25,893 nt of DNA from Bacteroidales bacterium (lineage in GTDB: Bacteria; Bacteroidota; Bacteroidia; Bacteroidales; P3). The stretch's first letter is position 1. Each line of letters opens with the position of its first letter. Below, piece by piece: positions 7,997 to 15,960 of this stretch. A model generated the notes under the pieces. That model worked only from the letters and a program-made list of their open reading frames with translations. It was not told the DNA's origin and searched no databases. A program made the translations under genes and the position numbers. The stretch is from assembly GCA_016296345.1 (NCBI GenBank), contig JAEDJL010000029.1, positions 1 through 25,893 of the forward strand, written 5' to 3'.

Positions 7997-8072
7997 AAAA
8001 CGGCGTTTTGCAAAAATAAAACGCCGTTTTGTCCGACTGAAACGCCGTTTTATTTTGCCAAATCGGCGTTTT
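7997..8072. repeat. 21-bp-period dyad island C (4 cores) between mtgA and the PAP2 gene
   Basis: Core centres start at 8001, 8022, 8043 and 8064, exactly 21 bp apart, polarity G, C, C, G. Spacers are GCAAAAAT, GTCCGACT and ATTTTGCC. The middle spacer is identical to that of island B. The left 34 bp match the reverse complement of the right 34 bp at 28 positions. It begins 16 bp after the mtgA stop codon. The reading frame of the next gene is open through the last core, but the start codon there is better placed at 8115. Confidence 0.93.
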
Positions 8073-8114
8073 GAAAAAAGTAAATGTGATATTGGTCAAA
8101 AAAAACAACAACTC

Positions 8115-8900
8115 ATGATAAATTCAAGACTTAAATCATTGTTTTCAATCTTGGCATCTTTCGTATTGATTTTGATATTGTTGCACGCAAATGCAAATGC
8201 ACAGCGTGAAATCTCGGACAGCTTGCGACACAACCGCAACAAAGCAGCAGGATTTATCACTCCCGCCTGCTTGATTGCAACCGGAGTGGCGTTTCATTAC
8301 GTTCCGTCGCTGCAACCTTTCAATCAGGTAGTTAGAGATGCCGTCCAGACCAATCTTTTCGGTCGGACAAAGGCAGATAACTACATTCAATATCTTCCGA
8401 GTGTGGCAATGCTCGGCTTGGATTTTGCGATAAAGCAGCACGCAAGTTCATTTGGCGAACGTGCATTGAGTCTTTCTTTGGGTTATCTCTTTATGGGTGC
8501 AGGTGTTCTTTGCGTCAAAGACAATTTGAGGCTGCTCCGACCCGATTCTTCTGCGTACAACAGCTTTCCTTCGGGACATACCGCCACTGCTTTCCTCGGT
8601 GCGGAGCTGTTTCGCTACTATTACCGCCACCTTTCGCCATGGTATGGTGTTGCGGCTTACACTTTTGCAGTTGCAACAGGCTTTGGCAGAATTTTCAACA
8701 ACCGACACTGGTTTGCAGACGTCGTTTGCGGAGCAGGGGTCGGCATTTTGGCTGCCCGACTTGCGATAATGTTTTCGCCATACGTCAAAGGATTTTTTGC
8801 AAAACAGATGTCATTCTTCAAAAAGGACAAGACAAGCGTTTTCATTTCCCCAATGGTTGAAGGTAATGCGGCAGGAATAAGTTTTTCAATGAGGTTTTGA
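8115..8900 (+). CDS. PAP2-family (type 2 phosphatidic acid phosphatase) membrane phosphatase
   Basis: A 261-aa protein of the PAP2/acid phosphatase superfamily, which removes phosphate from lipid (di)phosphates such as undecaprenyl diphosphate, phosphatidylglycerol phosphate or lipid A; the substrate cannot be read from sequence. The three signature motifs are present: K135 to R142-P143 in KDNLRLLRP, PSGH at 152-155, and R192 with H198 and D202 in GRIFNNRHWFAD. An N-terminal signal peptide ends ANANAQ (about residue 30). I start at the ATG at 8115 because it puts the hydrophobic signal at the N-terminus; a longer frame to 8055 would add residues encoded by repeat island C and is unlikely. It follows mtgA by 133 bp and no clear promoter box was found, so it may be cotranscribed. 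Confidence 0.87.
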   Translation: MINSRLKSLFSILASFVLILILLHANANAQREISDSLRHNRNKAAGFITPACLIATGVAFHYVPSLQPFNQVVRDAVQTNLFGRTKADNYIQYLPSVAMLGLDFAIKQHASSFGERALSLSLGYLFMGAGVLCVKDNLRLLRPDSSAYNSFPSGHTATAFLGAELFRYYYRHLSPWYGVAAYTFAVATGFGRIFNNRHWFADVVCGAGVGILAARLAIMFSPYVKGFFAKQMSFFKKDKTSVFISPMVEGNAAGISFSMRF

Positions 8901-8901
8901 C

Positions 8902-8946
8902 AAAAAAAAAGTCGGTTTCAACTTTACTCATAAAGCCGAAACCGAC
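8902..8946 (-). terminator. Intrinsic terminator of the HU gene
   Basis: A perfect 9-bp stem (GTCGGTTTC at 8911-8919 with GAAACCGAC at 8938-8946), with a second inner CTTT/AAAG pairing, is followed on the minus strand by nine Ts (complement of 8902-8910). It lies about 40 nt beyond the HU stop. On the plus strand the hairpin follows the PAP2 stop but lacks a T-run, so it may only partly stop that transcript. Confidence 0.85.
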
Positions 8947-8987
8947 ACGCTCTTTCATTCAATGAAAGACATGAAATCTTAGACAAT

Positions 8988-9263
8988 TTACTTCTCTATC
9001 TCTTTTGAAATCTCGCTTCCTGCCTTAAACTTCAAAACTTTCTTTGCAGGAATGTTGATTTTTTCTCCTGATTTTGGATTGCGACCAACTCTTGCTTCTT
9101 TTTGTTGAACAGAGAATGTGCCAAATCCCAAGAATGAAACTTTCTCTCCTGATTTCAAATAATCAGATGTTACTTCCAAAAAAGCATCGTATGCTTTTTG
9201 TGCATCCGCTTTGGTCAATCCGGCTTTCTCAGCCATCTTGTCCGAAAATTCTTTCTTTGTCAT
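8988..9263 (-). CDS. HU-family (DNABII) nucleoid DNA-binding protein
   Basis: A 91-aa histone-like protein that bends and compacts DNA as a dimer. It starts MTKKEFSDKMAEKAGLTKADAQKAYDAF and shows the DNABII core GFGTFSVQQKEARVGRNPKS, with the GRNP turn of the DNA-clamping arm, then INIPAKKVLKFKAGSEISKEI. Length is typical of HU. A TTG six bases upstream (9269) would add two residues but the ATG at 9263 gives the standard N-terminus. It stands alone, with its own promoter box and terminator. HU and IHF subunits cannot be told apart with certainty here; the short, plain form favours a homodimeric HU. Confidence 0.95.
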   Translation of the reverse strand: MTKKEFSDKMAEKAGLTKADAQKAYDAFLEVTSDYLKSGEKVSFLGFGTFSVQQKEARVGRNPKSGEKINIPAKKVLKFKAGSEISKEIEK

Positions 9264-9295
9264 AATCAATTGTTTTGTTTGTTAGTTTACGTCTG

Positions 9296-9303
9296 CAAAG
9301 CTA
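9296..9303 (-). promoter_or_regulatory. Promoter -7 box of the HU gene (TAnnTTTG type)
   Basis: The minus strand reads TAGCTTTGCA, giving a leader of roughly 25 nt before the ATG at 9263. It separates HU from the fmt operon. Confidence 0.55.
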
Positions 9304-9344
9304 CACTTTTTATTTTTATCCGCCAAATTTTCAAGCGTTTTTTT

Positions 9345-9357
9345 ATTTCGCCGTTTT
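9345..9357. repeat. Possible decayed single core of the 21-bp dyad family
   Basis: The sequence ATTTCGCCGTTTT resembles one 13-bp core, mismatched mainly in the first four bases. It lies five bases past the fmt stop. No second core is found 21 bp away, so it is either a remnant or a chance match. Confidence 0.3.
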
Positions 9358-9361
9358 GATT

Positions 9362-10339
9362 TTACGACTGCTTGGAGTAGAGTGTGTGTCTGATTCTAAA
9401 TCCTCTCAAAAACTCTTCCGCTTTCATTCTTTTCTTCCCACTAATCTGTATATCAAGTAGTTTAATCACGCCGTCAATACAATTAACCTCTATTTTATCC
9501 TTGTCTTCTATCCTCATTTCACCCACAGACGAAGGGTCAATATTTTTTTTCTCGAAATCGGCAGAAAAAACTTTCAAATGGTGGATTTTTTCCGTCTCTC
9601 TGTCCTCAAATTCCGCAAATGCGGCAGGATAAGGGCTTAATCCTCTGATATGAGAAAGGATTTTTTCTCCGTTCCAATGCCAATCGATGAGCATATCGGG
9701 CTTGAAAATTTTCGGTGCAGGGCAGAGTTGTTCTTCGTTTTCGATTGTTTGCTCTTCCAAGACAGGATTATCCGAAAGCAAAACGGCAATGGTCTTTTTT
9801 ATAAGTTCGGGTGCTTGTTGCATCATGGTGTCGTGCAACTCTCCTGCCGTCATTTCTTTTCCTATATCTATCTTTTGTTGCAATATAATCTTGCCGCAAT
9901 CGGTCTTTTCGTTCAACAAAAAAGTCGTCATGCCGCTTTGCTTTTCGCCATTCATGATTGCGCGATTTATGGGGGCGGCTCCGCGATATTGGGGCAAGAG
10001 TGAGGTGTGCAAGTTGAAAGTTCCGTACTTCGGAATGGAGTAAATGCACTCGGGCATCATACGATAGGCAACCACAATCTGCATATCGGGCTGCAAGTCT
10101 TCGATTTGTTTTTGAAACTCCTTGTCTTTGAGCTTCAAAGGTTGAAATACGGGTATGTTATGTTGCTGTGCGACGATTTTTACTTCGGGAGAGTTCATCT
10201 TCTGCCCTCTTCCCGAGGGTTTGTCGCTCTGTGTTACCGCCGCAACCACATTATAACCCTCCTCAATCAGCCACTTCAACTGGTAAGCCGCTATTTCGGG
10301 AGTTCCATAGAAGATAATCCTTACTTCTTTCTCCTTCAT
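9362..10339 (-). CDS. fmt: Methionyl-tRNA formyltransferase
   Basis: It formylates initiator Met-tRNA using 10-formyl-tetrahydrofolate. The 325-aa length is typical. The N-terminal Rossmann domain starts IIFYGTPEIAAYQLKWLIEEGYNVVAAVTQSDKPSGRG. The catalytic region reads FNLHTSLLPQYRGAAPINRAI, giving the Asn and His of the active site, and the catalytic Asp is in NEKTDCGKIIL. The C-terminal domain includes the family segment IRGLSPYPAAFAEF. Its ATG overlaps the ribH stop codon (ATGA), indicating translational coupling. It is the last gene of the manC-to-fmt run. Confidence 0.97.
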   Translation of the reverse strand: MKEKEVRIIFYGTPEIAAYQLKWLIEEGYNVVAAVTQSDKPSGRGQKMNSPEVKIVAQQHNIPVFQPLKLKDKEFQKQIEDLQPDMQIVVAYRMMPECIYSIPKYGTFNLHTSLLPQYRGAAPINRAIMNGEKQSGMTTFLLNEKTDCGKIILQQKIDIGKEMTAGELHDTMMQQAPELIKKTIAVLLSDNPVLEEQTIENEEQLCPAPKIFKPDMLIDWHWNGEKILSHIRGLSPYPAAFAEFEDRETEKIHHLKVFSADFEKKNIDPSSVGEMRIEDKDKIEVNCIDGVIKLLDIQISGKKRMKAEEFLRGFRIRHTLYSKQS

Positions 10340-10812
10340 AGTGCCGCCATTTTGAGAGCTGTAACGGCAGCTTCAACACCCTTGTTTCCGCAAGCTCCTC
10401 CGCTTCTGTCCTTTGCTTGTTGCAGGGTATTGGTTGTAAGAACCCCGAAAATGACAGGAATTTCCTCTTTGAGGCTTACCTGCATTATTCCGTTTGCAAC
10501 GGCTTGGCAGATAAATTCAAAGTGCCTTGTCTCGCCCTGAATGACACATCCGAGACATATTACGGCATCAAAACGTTTCTTCTCCAAGAGTGTAGATGCT
10601 CCGAAGGGAAGCTCGAAACTTCCGGGGACGTGTCGGATATATATATCCTTCTCATCTACTCCGTGTTGCAAGAGTGTATCTACTGCTCCTTGCAACAAAT
10701 TGTCCGTAATTTCCTTATTCCACTCGGAAACGACTATTCCGAAAATTCCTTTCTCACCCGAGGGCACTTCGTCCTGATTGTAGGACGACAAATTTTTCAG
10801 TGATGATGACAT
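10336..10812 (-). CDS. ribH: 6,7-dimethyl-8-ribityllumazine synthase
   Basis: It performs the penultimate step of riboflavin synthesis and normally assembles as a pentamer or icosahedral 60-mer. The 158-aa protein has all family landmarks: VSEWNKEITDNLLQGA near the N-terminus, HVPGSFELPFGA, the substrate-binding CLGCVIQGETRHFEFIC with its catalytic histidine, PVIFGVLTT, and NKGVEAA. Its ATG shares one base with the stop codon of the upstream rpoN::peptidase frame (TAATG), and its stop overlaps the fmt start (ATGA), so the three frames are tightly coupled. No FMN riboswitch was seen in front of it. Confidence 0.97.
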   Translation of the reverse strand: MSSSLKNLSSYNQDEVPSGEKGIFGIVVSEWNKEITDNLLQGAVDTLLQHGVDEKDIYIRHVPGSFELPFGASTLLEKKRFDAVICLGCVIQGETRHFEFICQAVANGIMQVSLKEEIPVIFGVLTTNTLQQAKDRSGGACGNKGVEAAVTALKMAAL

Positions 10813-13361
10813 TACTTTATTCTGATTTTAGTTTCTTTCGTTATGGTGTTGTTTTTTATCTGAGGGTTGAGCTGTTTGAGCGTTTGCTCGCTCAGATTGT
10901 ACCTTTTGGCAATACTACTCATCTTATCGCCTTTTTTTGCCACTATGTAGCGATTTTGATTTGCACTCTGAGTATTTTGGGCTGCCACATTGTACTGCGG
11001 AATCTTGCCTTCTTTGATTTGTTGTCGCTCTTGGGCAATCAGAGACGAAGTTTTGACGTACGGTTTGCCCTCAAAGCACCTGTCAACTTTTGAAAGAGGA
11101 CTTTTTTCTGCACGTTTGTTGGCTTTTTGTTGAGAAGACTCCACTCCGAAATAGCTCTTGTCTATTCTGATAAAGGAAGTCTTTATACTGAATGTTTCCA
11201 AATCGAATATCCATTCGGGGTCAAAGCAGGCATAAAGCAAGCGACACTCGAAGTGAAGGTGCGGTCCGGTGGAATGTCCGGTGCTTCCGCCCAAGCCGAT
11301 GACGTCTCCGGCTTTCACTTTCTGCCCCGGCTTGACGTTAATTTTGGAAAGGTGTCCGTAAAGCGTCTCTAAGTTGTTGTAATGTCTGATTACAACACAA
11401 TTACCGTAGCCTCCGTTATATTTTGCCAGCCTTACGACACCGTCAAATGCCGCATAAATCTTGTCTCCCGTGTTAAGGGCAATGTCAATGCCCGTATGGG
11501 GGCGTCCCCACCTCCAACCATACGAAGAAGACTTCTTTTTCTTGACCGGAAAGCAAAAGTGCTGTCCCTTGGAGGGGTTTATCAATCGCAGAACCACCTC
11601 GTCGGGAATGTTTTTAATCGAAAAATCCGGCACTTTCACCCTTTCGGTGTACCAAGTACTCTGATAGAGTGTCGAAGAGGGTATGTCCTTTGAGTCGGAT
11701 ATGAATTTAGGTTGAATGTTTTCGGTTTTGACCTTGGCAGAGATGGTATCTGCCACAGACGAAGGGCTTTTCTGCTTCGAGAGAGTGTGAACTGCATAGA
11801 GAGAATCGGCAATCCGTCTGTTCTTTGACCGAGTGTCGGTGTCGGAAGAAGGAGAAATCTGTGCCGAAAGGCTGAAAGAGGAAAATAAAACGGCGATTAA
11901 AATCATCAAAACGCCATTTCGTTTGAGCGAATCGCCGATTGATTTTCTCCTGCTCGCAGAAGGTATGTTCAACTTATCTCTATATTTTGCCACAGTGCGA
12001 CGAGAAATCACAAAACCTTTGTCCGACAACAGTTTGGTCAGCTGTTCGTCTGTATAAGGCGAAGATTTGTCTTCTCCGTTTACTATTTCCACAAGGCAAT
12101 TCTGCACCTTGGCAGAAGAAATCTCGCTTCCCGAGGCATCAATCAACGAATTGGTAAAAAATTCCTTTAACTTAAATGTACCGAAATGGGTTTGCACATA
12201 CTTTTCGTTAGCCATTCGGCTTATCGTACTCTCATTGTAGCCTGTCAAGAGCTTGATATCTTCATATTTCATGGGTCTTAACAATCGTGTGTCGCCCTCT
12301 TGAAAGTATGCTTTTTGATATTCGATTATCGCACCCATGATTTTTTGCAAGGTCTGCTCTCTTTGGTTGAATGCTTCTATGAAAAGCTCAGCCGAAGCGA
12401 TTTTATCTTTGAGGAAAGTGAGTGTTTTTTCGTCCTTTTCGGGACTTTTTTGAATTTTTTCCAAGAGTTTCTGCCCTTCTTTGCTCACTTTGAGATTTCG
12501 TTTGTAAGGTCTGTTGAGGCGAAACTTCACTTCTCCCTCACTTTGCCAGACAATAAAATCGGGAACTATGAAAGTATTGTCGGTAAGTACGTTACTATCA
12601 TATCCGGGCGAAGGATTGAGTTTCAGAATTTGCTTTATGGCATCTTGAATCTGCTCATGACTTACCTGAAACTTCTTTTCGATAGCCTCATACTGCTTTT
12701 TGCAAAACAAATCCCATGCACTTGTAACAATCTTGCGGCAAAGGCTTGTAACACAGTCGGCATCCGGCATTCTGTCAAGCTGCAAGAGAAGACAATCTTG
12801 CAAATCTGTTGCACCAACTCCCGCAGGCTCAAAACTCCTTACAAGATTTAATACCTTATTTATAAGTTTCGGTTCAATCTCACGACCTGTTTCAAAAAAA
12901 TAATCGTCAGCCATTGCCTCAACACTTCGTCTCAGATAGCCCTTTTGGTCAATGTTTCCGATAATCAGCTCTCCTATTTCGACTTCTCGGTCATCTATTT
13001 TACTAAGATGAAGTTGCTGCAAAAGGTCTTCCGAAAGAGAGCCGCCCTCTGCCGAGATTGGTTCTCTTTCGGGAGTATCTTCTTGTTTTGAAACCCTGTA
13101 TGCCTGGTCTCCGTCGTCCTGAAACCAATAGTCAATGAACTCTCCTTTGTCTGTTCGCCTGCCTTCCTGTTCGGTAGTCTCAAAATAGACCGGTTGTTCC
13201 TCTTGTTCAAACTCTTGTTCCAAGTATGGATTTTCCTCCTGCTCCGATTCTATTCTCGAATCGATGTCCGAAAGCGGCACTTCCAACAATTCGTTACACA
13301 AACGTTGAACAGGAGCAATCCTTTGCTTGAGAGTCTGTTTTAACTTTTGACTAAGTCCCAC
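10812..13361 (-). CDS. rpoN: Sigma-54 factor RpoN fused in frame to a secreted M23/LysM peptidase
   Basis: One 849-codon frame holds two normally separate proteins. Residues 1-473 are a complete sigma-54: the Gln/Leu-rich region I (LSQKLKQTLKQRIAPVQRLC), the acidic region II, the core-binding domain, and the RpoN box ISRRTVAKYRDKLNIPSASR. Residues 474 to about 493 are encoded by repeat island D. Residues 486-500 (MILIAVLFSSFSLSA) look like a signal-peptide core. Residues 502-849 are a LytM-type M23 endopeptidase with H622 and D626, H670, and H701/H703 in GPHLHFE, ending in a LysM-like motif (803-849). All catalytic residues are present in both halves. Translation starts at GTG 13361, preceded by TAAGGAAAGG; no in-frame ATG lies near. 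The peptidase could also be made separately from ATG 11906 (codon 486). It follows asnS by 23 bp and precedes ribH with overlap. Confidence 0.88.
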   Translation of the reverse strand: MGLSQKLKQTLKQRIAPVQRLCNELLEVPLSDIDSRIESEQEENPYLEQEFEQEEQPVYFETTEQEGRRTDKGEFIDYWFQDDGDQAYRVSKQEDTPEREPISAEGGSLSEDLLQQLHLSKIDDREVEIGELIIGNIDQKGYLRRSVEAMADDYFFETGREIEPKLINKVLNLVRSFEPAGVGATDLQDCLLLQLDRMPDADCVTSLCRKIVTSAWDLFCKKQYEAIEKKFQVSHEQIQDAIKQILKLNPSPGYDSNVLTDNTFIVPDFIVWQSEGEVKFRLNRPYKRNLKVSKEGQKLLEKIQKSPEKDEKTLTFLKDKIASAELFIEAFNQREQTLQKIMGAIIEYQKAYFQEGDTRLLRPMKYEDIKLLTGYNESTISRMANEKYVQTHFGTFKLKEFFTNSLIDASGSEISSAKVQNCLVEIVNGEDKSSPYTDEQLTKLLSDKGFVISRRTVAKYRDKLNIPSASRRKSIGDSLKRNGVLMILIAVLFSSFSLSAQISPSSDTDTRSKNRRIADSLYAVHTLSKQKSPSSVADTISAKVKTENIQPKFISDSKDIPSSTLYQSTWYTERVKVPDFSIKNIPDEVVLRLINPSKGQHFCFPVKKKKSSSYGWRWGRPHTGIDIALNTGDKIYAAFDGVVRLAKYNGGYGNCVVIRHYNNLETLYGHLSKINVKPGQKVKAGDVIGLGGSTGHSTGPHLHFECRLLYACFDPEWIFDLETFSIKTSFIRIDKSYFGVESSQQKANKRAEKSPLSKVDRCFEGKPYVKTSSLIAQERQQIKEGKIPQYNVAAQNTQSANQNRYIVAKKGDKMSSIAKRYNLSEQTLKQLNPQIKNNTITKETKIRIK
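11887..11941. repeat. 21-bp-period dyad island D (3 cores) inside rpoN::peptidase
   Basis: Core centres start at 11891, 11912 and 11933, exactly 21 bp apart, polarity G, C, C; spacers AAATCATC and GTTTGAGC. The cores are more decayed than in the intergenic islands (CGGCGATTA, CGCCATTTC, CGCCGATTG). On the minus strand the island starts just where sigma-54 proteins normally end, one codon after the RRK that closes the RpoN box region, and encodes IGDSLKRNGVLMILIAVL, the linker and signal-peptide core of the peptidase part. Confidence 0.85.
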
Positions 13362-13384
13362 GAAAAACGACCTTTCCTTAAATT

Positions 13385-14794
13385 CTAATAGTTAGCGTTC
13401 TTAGGGAAACGAGGGAACGGTATAACGTCTCTTATATTGCTCATTCCGGTAACAAACAACAGCAAACGTTCAAAGCCGAGTCCGAAACCAGAATGTGGAG
13501 CAGAACCAAATCTTCTCGTATCCAAATACCACTGCATATCCTTTGGCTCAATTCCCACTTCGTCCATGCGTGCCAAGAGCTTGTCTATGCTTTCCTCTCT
13601 CTGACTTCCGCCAATTATCTCGCCAATCACAGGGAACAAAACGTCCATTCCTCTCACTGTCTTGCCGTCGTCGTTTTGCTTCATGTAGAATGCTTTGATT
13701 TCTTTCGGATAATCGGTAAGTATAACGGGAGCTTTGAAATGCTTTTCGACCAAATATCTCTCGTGTTCGCTCTGTAAATCCACTCCCCAGTGAACAGGAT
13801 ACTCAAACTTGGCACCCGATTTTTCCAAAATGTCGATTGCCTCGGTGTAAGTGAGCCTTACAAAGTCGTGTTCGACAACAAATTGCAATCTTTCCAACAA
13901 TTCTTTGTCGTACATCTGACAAAGGAAGTCCAAATCTTCCTTGCAGTTATCCAAAGCATAACGAACAAGATATTTGATGAAGTCTTCGGCAAGCTCCATG
14001 TTGTCTTCAATCTCAAAGAACGCCATTTCGGGTTCTATCATCCAAAATTCGGACAAGTGTCTCGGAGTGTTGGAGTTTTCGGCTCTGAAAGTAGGACCGA
14101 AAGTGTAGATTTTGCCAAGAGCGGTTGCCCCGAGTTCGCCCTCCAACTGACCTGACACGGTAAGGGAAGTGCGTTTGCCATAAAAGTCTTTTGAATAGTC
14201 CACATTGCCTTGCTTATCTTTCGGAAGGTTTTCCAAATCTAATGTGGTAACTTGGAACATTTCTCCCGCACCTTCGCAATCCGATGCAGTGATAAGCGGA
14301 GAATGCCAATAGAAAAAGCCTCTGTCGTTAAAGTATTTGTGAATTGCAAAAGCCATTGCGTGTCTCACTCTGAAAACTGCCGAAAAGGTGTTTGTTCTCG
14401 GACGCAAATGAGCAATGTCTCTCAAAAATTCCAAACTATGACCCTTCTTTTGCAAAGGATAAGAGTTCACATCGGCCTCTCCATATATCTGTATTTCGGT
14501 TGCCTGAAGCTCTATCGACTGACCCTTTCCCTGAGATGGTGAAAGAATACCATTAACCCTCAGACAAGCTCCCGTGGTTATTCTCTTGATAAGCTCTTCT
14601 TCAAAATTGGAAGCCTCTGCAACCACTTGCAAGTTCTGCATACAACCTCCGTCATTGAGTGCAATAAAGGACACATTCTTGTTTCCTCTTTTTGTTCTCA
14701 CCCAACCCTTTACGCAAATTTCACTTCCGATGAGGCTTTGTTGCTTTTCGCTTCCGAAAAGTTCCCTCAACTCTATACGCTTTATGTCTTTCAT
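13385..14794 (-). CDS. asnS: Asparagine-tRNA ligase
   Basis: This class IIb synthetase charges tRNA-Asn. It is 469 aa, the family length. The N-terminal OB-fold anticodon-binding domain includes VKGWVRTKRGNKNVSFIALNDG. The catalytic domain has motif 2 in FGPTFRAENSNTPRHLSEF, followed by WMIEPEMAF, and motif 3 in GFGLGFERLLLFVTGM, followed by SNIRDVIPFPR. The Asn-specific WMIEPEMAF form and the ending PFPRFPKNANY argue for AsnS over AspS. It lies 31 bp after manC and 23 bp before the rpoN GTG, with no promoter box between, so it appears to be part of the manC operon. Confidence 0.97.
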   Translation of the reverse strand: MKDIKRIELRELFGSEKQQSLIGSEICVKGWVRTKRGNKNVSFIALNDGGCMQNLQVVAEASNFEEELIKRITTGACLRVNGILSPSQGKGQSIELQATEIQIYGEADVNSYPLQKKGHSLEFLRDIAHLRPRTNTFSAVFRVRHAMAFAIHKYFNDRGFFYWHSPLITASDCEGAGEMFQVTTLDLENLPKDKQGNVDYSKDFYGKRTSLTVSGQLEGELGATALGKIYTFGPTFRAENSNTPRHLSEFWMIEPEMAFFEIEDNMELAEDFIKYLVRYALDNCKEDLDFLCQMYDKELLERLQFVVEHDFVRLTYTEAIDILEKSGAKFEYPVHWGVDLQSEHERYLVEKHFKAPVILTDYPKEIKAFYMKQNDDGKTVRGMDVLFPVIGEIIGGSQREESIDKLLARMDEVGIEPKDMQWYLDTRRFGSAPHSGFGLGFERLLLFVTGMSNIRDVIPFPRFPKNANY

Positions 14795-14825
14795 CAGTAT
14801 ATTAGTGTTTTTCTTTGTCTCAAAT

Positions 14826-15929
14826 TCAAATATATTCGTTGCCTTTTTCTATTTCTACGTCGGTGGTAAACTGTTTGATGCGTTGTTCTTCGCCTTTTTT
14901 GCACATCATCACCACGCCTTCGCTTTCCACAATGATGTAATCGTCCAATCCTTGGGCAACAAGAAGTCTGTCTTTGGGAACATTGATAAGGCAGTTGGTA
15001 CAATCGTACAACATTACGTTCTTTCCCACAACGCTGTTGCCGTTCTCGTCTTTGTTCATGACGTTATACAAAGCTCCCCAAGTACCTATGTCGCTCCAAC
15101 CGAAGTCCGAAGGAATTACATAGACATTATCGGCTTTTTCCATGATGCCATAGTCAATCGAAATGGACGGACAAATAGAGTAAGCGTCCTCCACAAAGGC
15201 TTCTTCTTGGTCTGTGTCCAACAAATCCCTGCCTTTGAGTATCACTTCGGTGATTTCGGGCAAGAACTTGGCAAATGCAGCTTTTATTGCCTGCAACGAC
15301 CATATAAAGATACCTGCATTCCACAAGAAATCGCCGCTTTCGACAAAGCTGCACGCCATTTCGTAAGCAGGCTTTTCGGTAAAGAGCTTGACTTTTTTGA
15401 TGCCGCAATCGTCCTGAGAGCATACATCCATATTATATTGTATGTATCCGTAGCCCGTATTTGGGTAAGCGGCCTTTATTCCGAGACATATCAACACCTG
15501 CTCTCTTTGAGCCAAACGAAAGCCTTGGAAGATTCGATTGACAAAGTTCTCCTTATCGACAATCAAATGGTCGCTCGGCATTACCAAAACCAAGGCGTCC
15601 TCACACCTTTTCTCGATTTTTGCCATTGCGTAGGCAATGCAGGGTGCGGTATTACGCCTTACCGGTTCGCAAAGAATGTTTTCTTTCCTGCACTCGGGAA
15701 GGTCGTGTTCCACAAGTTCGCCATAGAGCTTCGAGGTAACGACATAGATATTCTCTATCGGGCAAATCATCTTTGCTCTCTCGAAAGTAGATTGCAAAAG
15801 TGTCTCTCCAGTACCAAGAACGTCCAAAAACTGCTTCGGTCTTCTCGTTCTCGACATCGGCCAGAACCTGCTGCCGATTCCGCCCGCCATTATGATACAA
15901 AAATTCTTGTTTTCTTTCAGTCCTTGCAT
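14826..15929 (-). CDS. manC: Mannose-1-phosphate guanylyltransferase
   Basis: It makes GDP-mannose from mannose-1-phosphate and GTP for surface polysaccharides and glycans. The 367-aa protein has the nucleotidyltransferase signature MAGGIGSRFWPMSRTRRPKQF, then VMPSDH, the FTEKP motif, WNAGIF, and SIDYGIMEK before GWSDIGTW. It has no C-terminal cupin phosphomannose isomerase domain, so it is monofunctional. I start at ATG 15929 (MQGLKEN); a TTG at 15941 would add four residues but sits too near the predicted transcription start. It heads the run manC-asnS-rpoN::peptidase-ribH-fmt and has a clear promoter box. Confidence 0.95.
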   Translation of the reverse strand: MQGLKENKNFCIIMAGGIGSRFWPMSRTRRPKQFLDVLGTGETLLQSTFERAKMICPIENIYVVTSKLYGELVEHDLPECRKENILCEPVRRNTAPCIAYAMAKIEKRCEDALVLVMPSDHLIVDKENFVNRIFQGFRLAQREQVLICLGIKAAYPNTGYGYIQYNMDVCSQDDCGIKKVKLFTEKPAYEMACSFVESGDFLWNAGIFIWSLQAIKAAFAKFLPEITEVILKGRDLLDTDQEEAFVEDAYSICPSISIDYGIMEKADNVYVIPSDFGWSDIGTWGALYNVMNKDENGNSVVGKNVMLYDCTNCLINVPKDRLLVAQGLDDYIIVESEGVVMMCKKGEEQRIKQFTTDVEIEKGNEYI

Positions 15930-15952
15930 GATAACACACAAATTTCAAGCCA

Positions 15953-15960
15953 CAAAGATA
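15953..15960 (-). promoter_or_regulatory. Promoter -7 box of the manC operon (TAnnTTTG type)
   Basis: The minus strand reads TATCTTTG, placing the transcription start near 15945, about 15 nt before the manC ATG. Island E lies about 155 bp upstream. Confidence 0.55.

Noticed and set aside
8055..8114. Longer N-terminus for the PAP2 protein starting in island C
   Set aside because: It would bury the signal peptide behind about 20 charged residues encoded partly by the repeat.
10540..10812. FMN riboswitch in front of ribH
   Set aside because: ribH starts inside the stop codon of the preceding gene, leaving no leader, and no such structure was seen.
15930..15941. TTG start four codons upstream for manC (and a similar TTG at 9269 for HU)
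   Set aside because: Normal ATG starts follow within a few codons and fit the families and promoter distances better.
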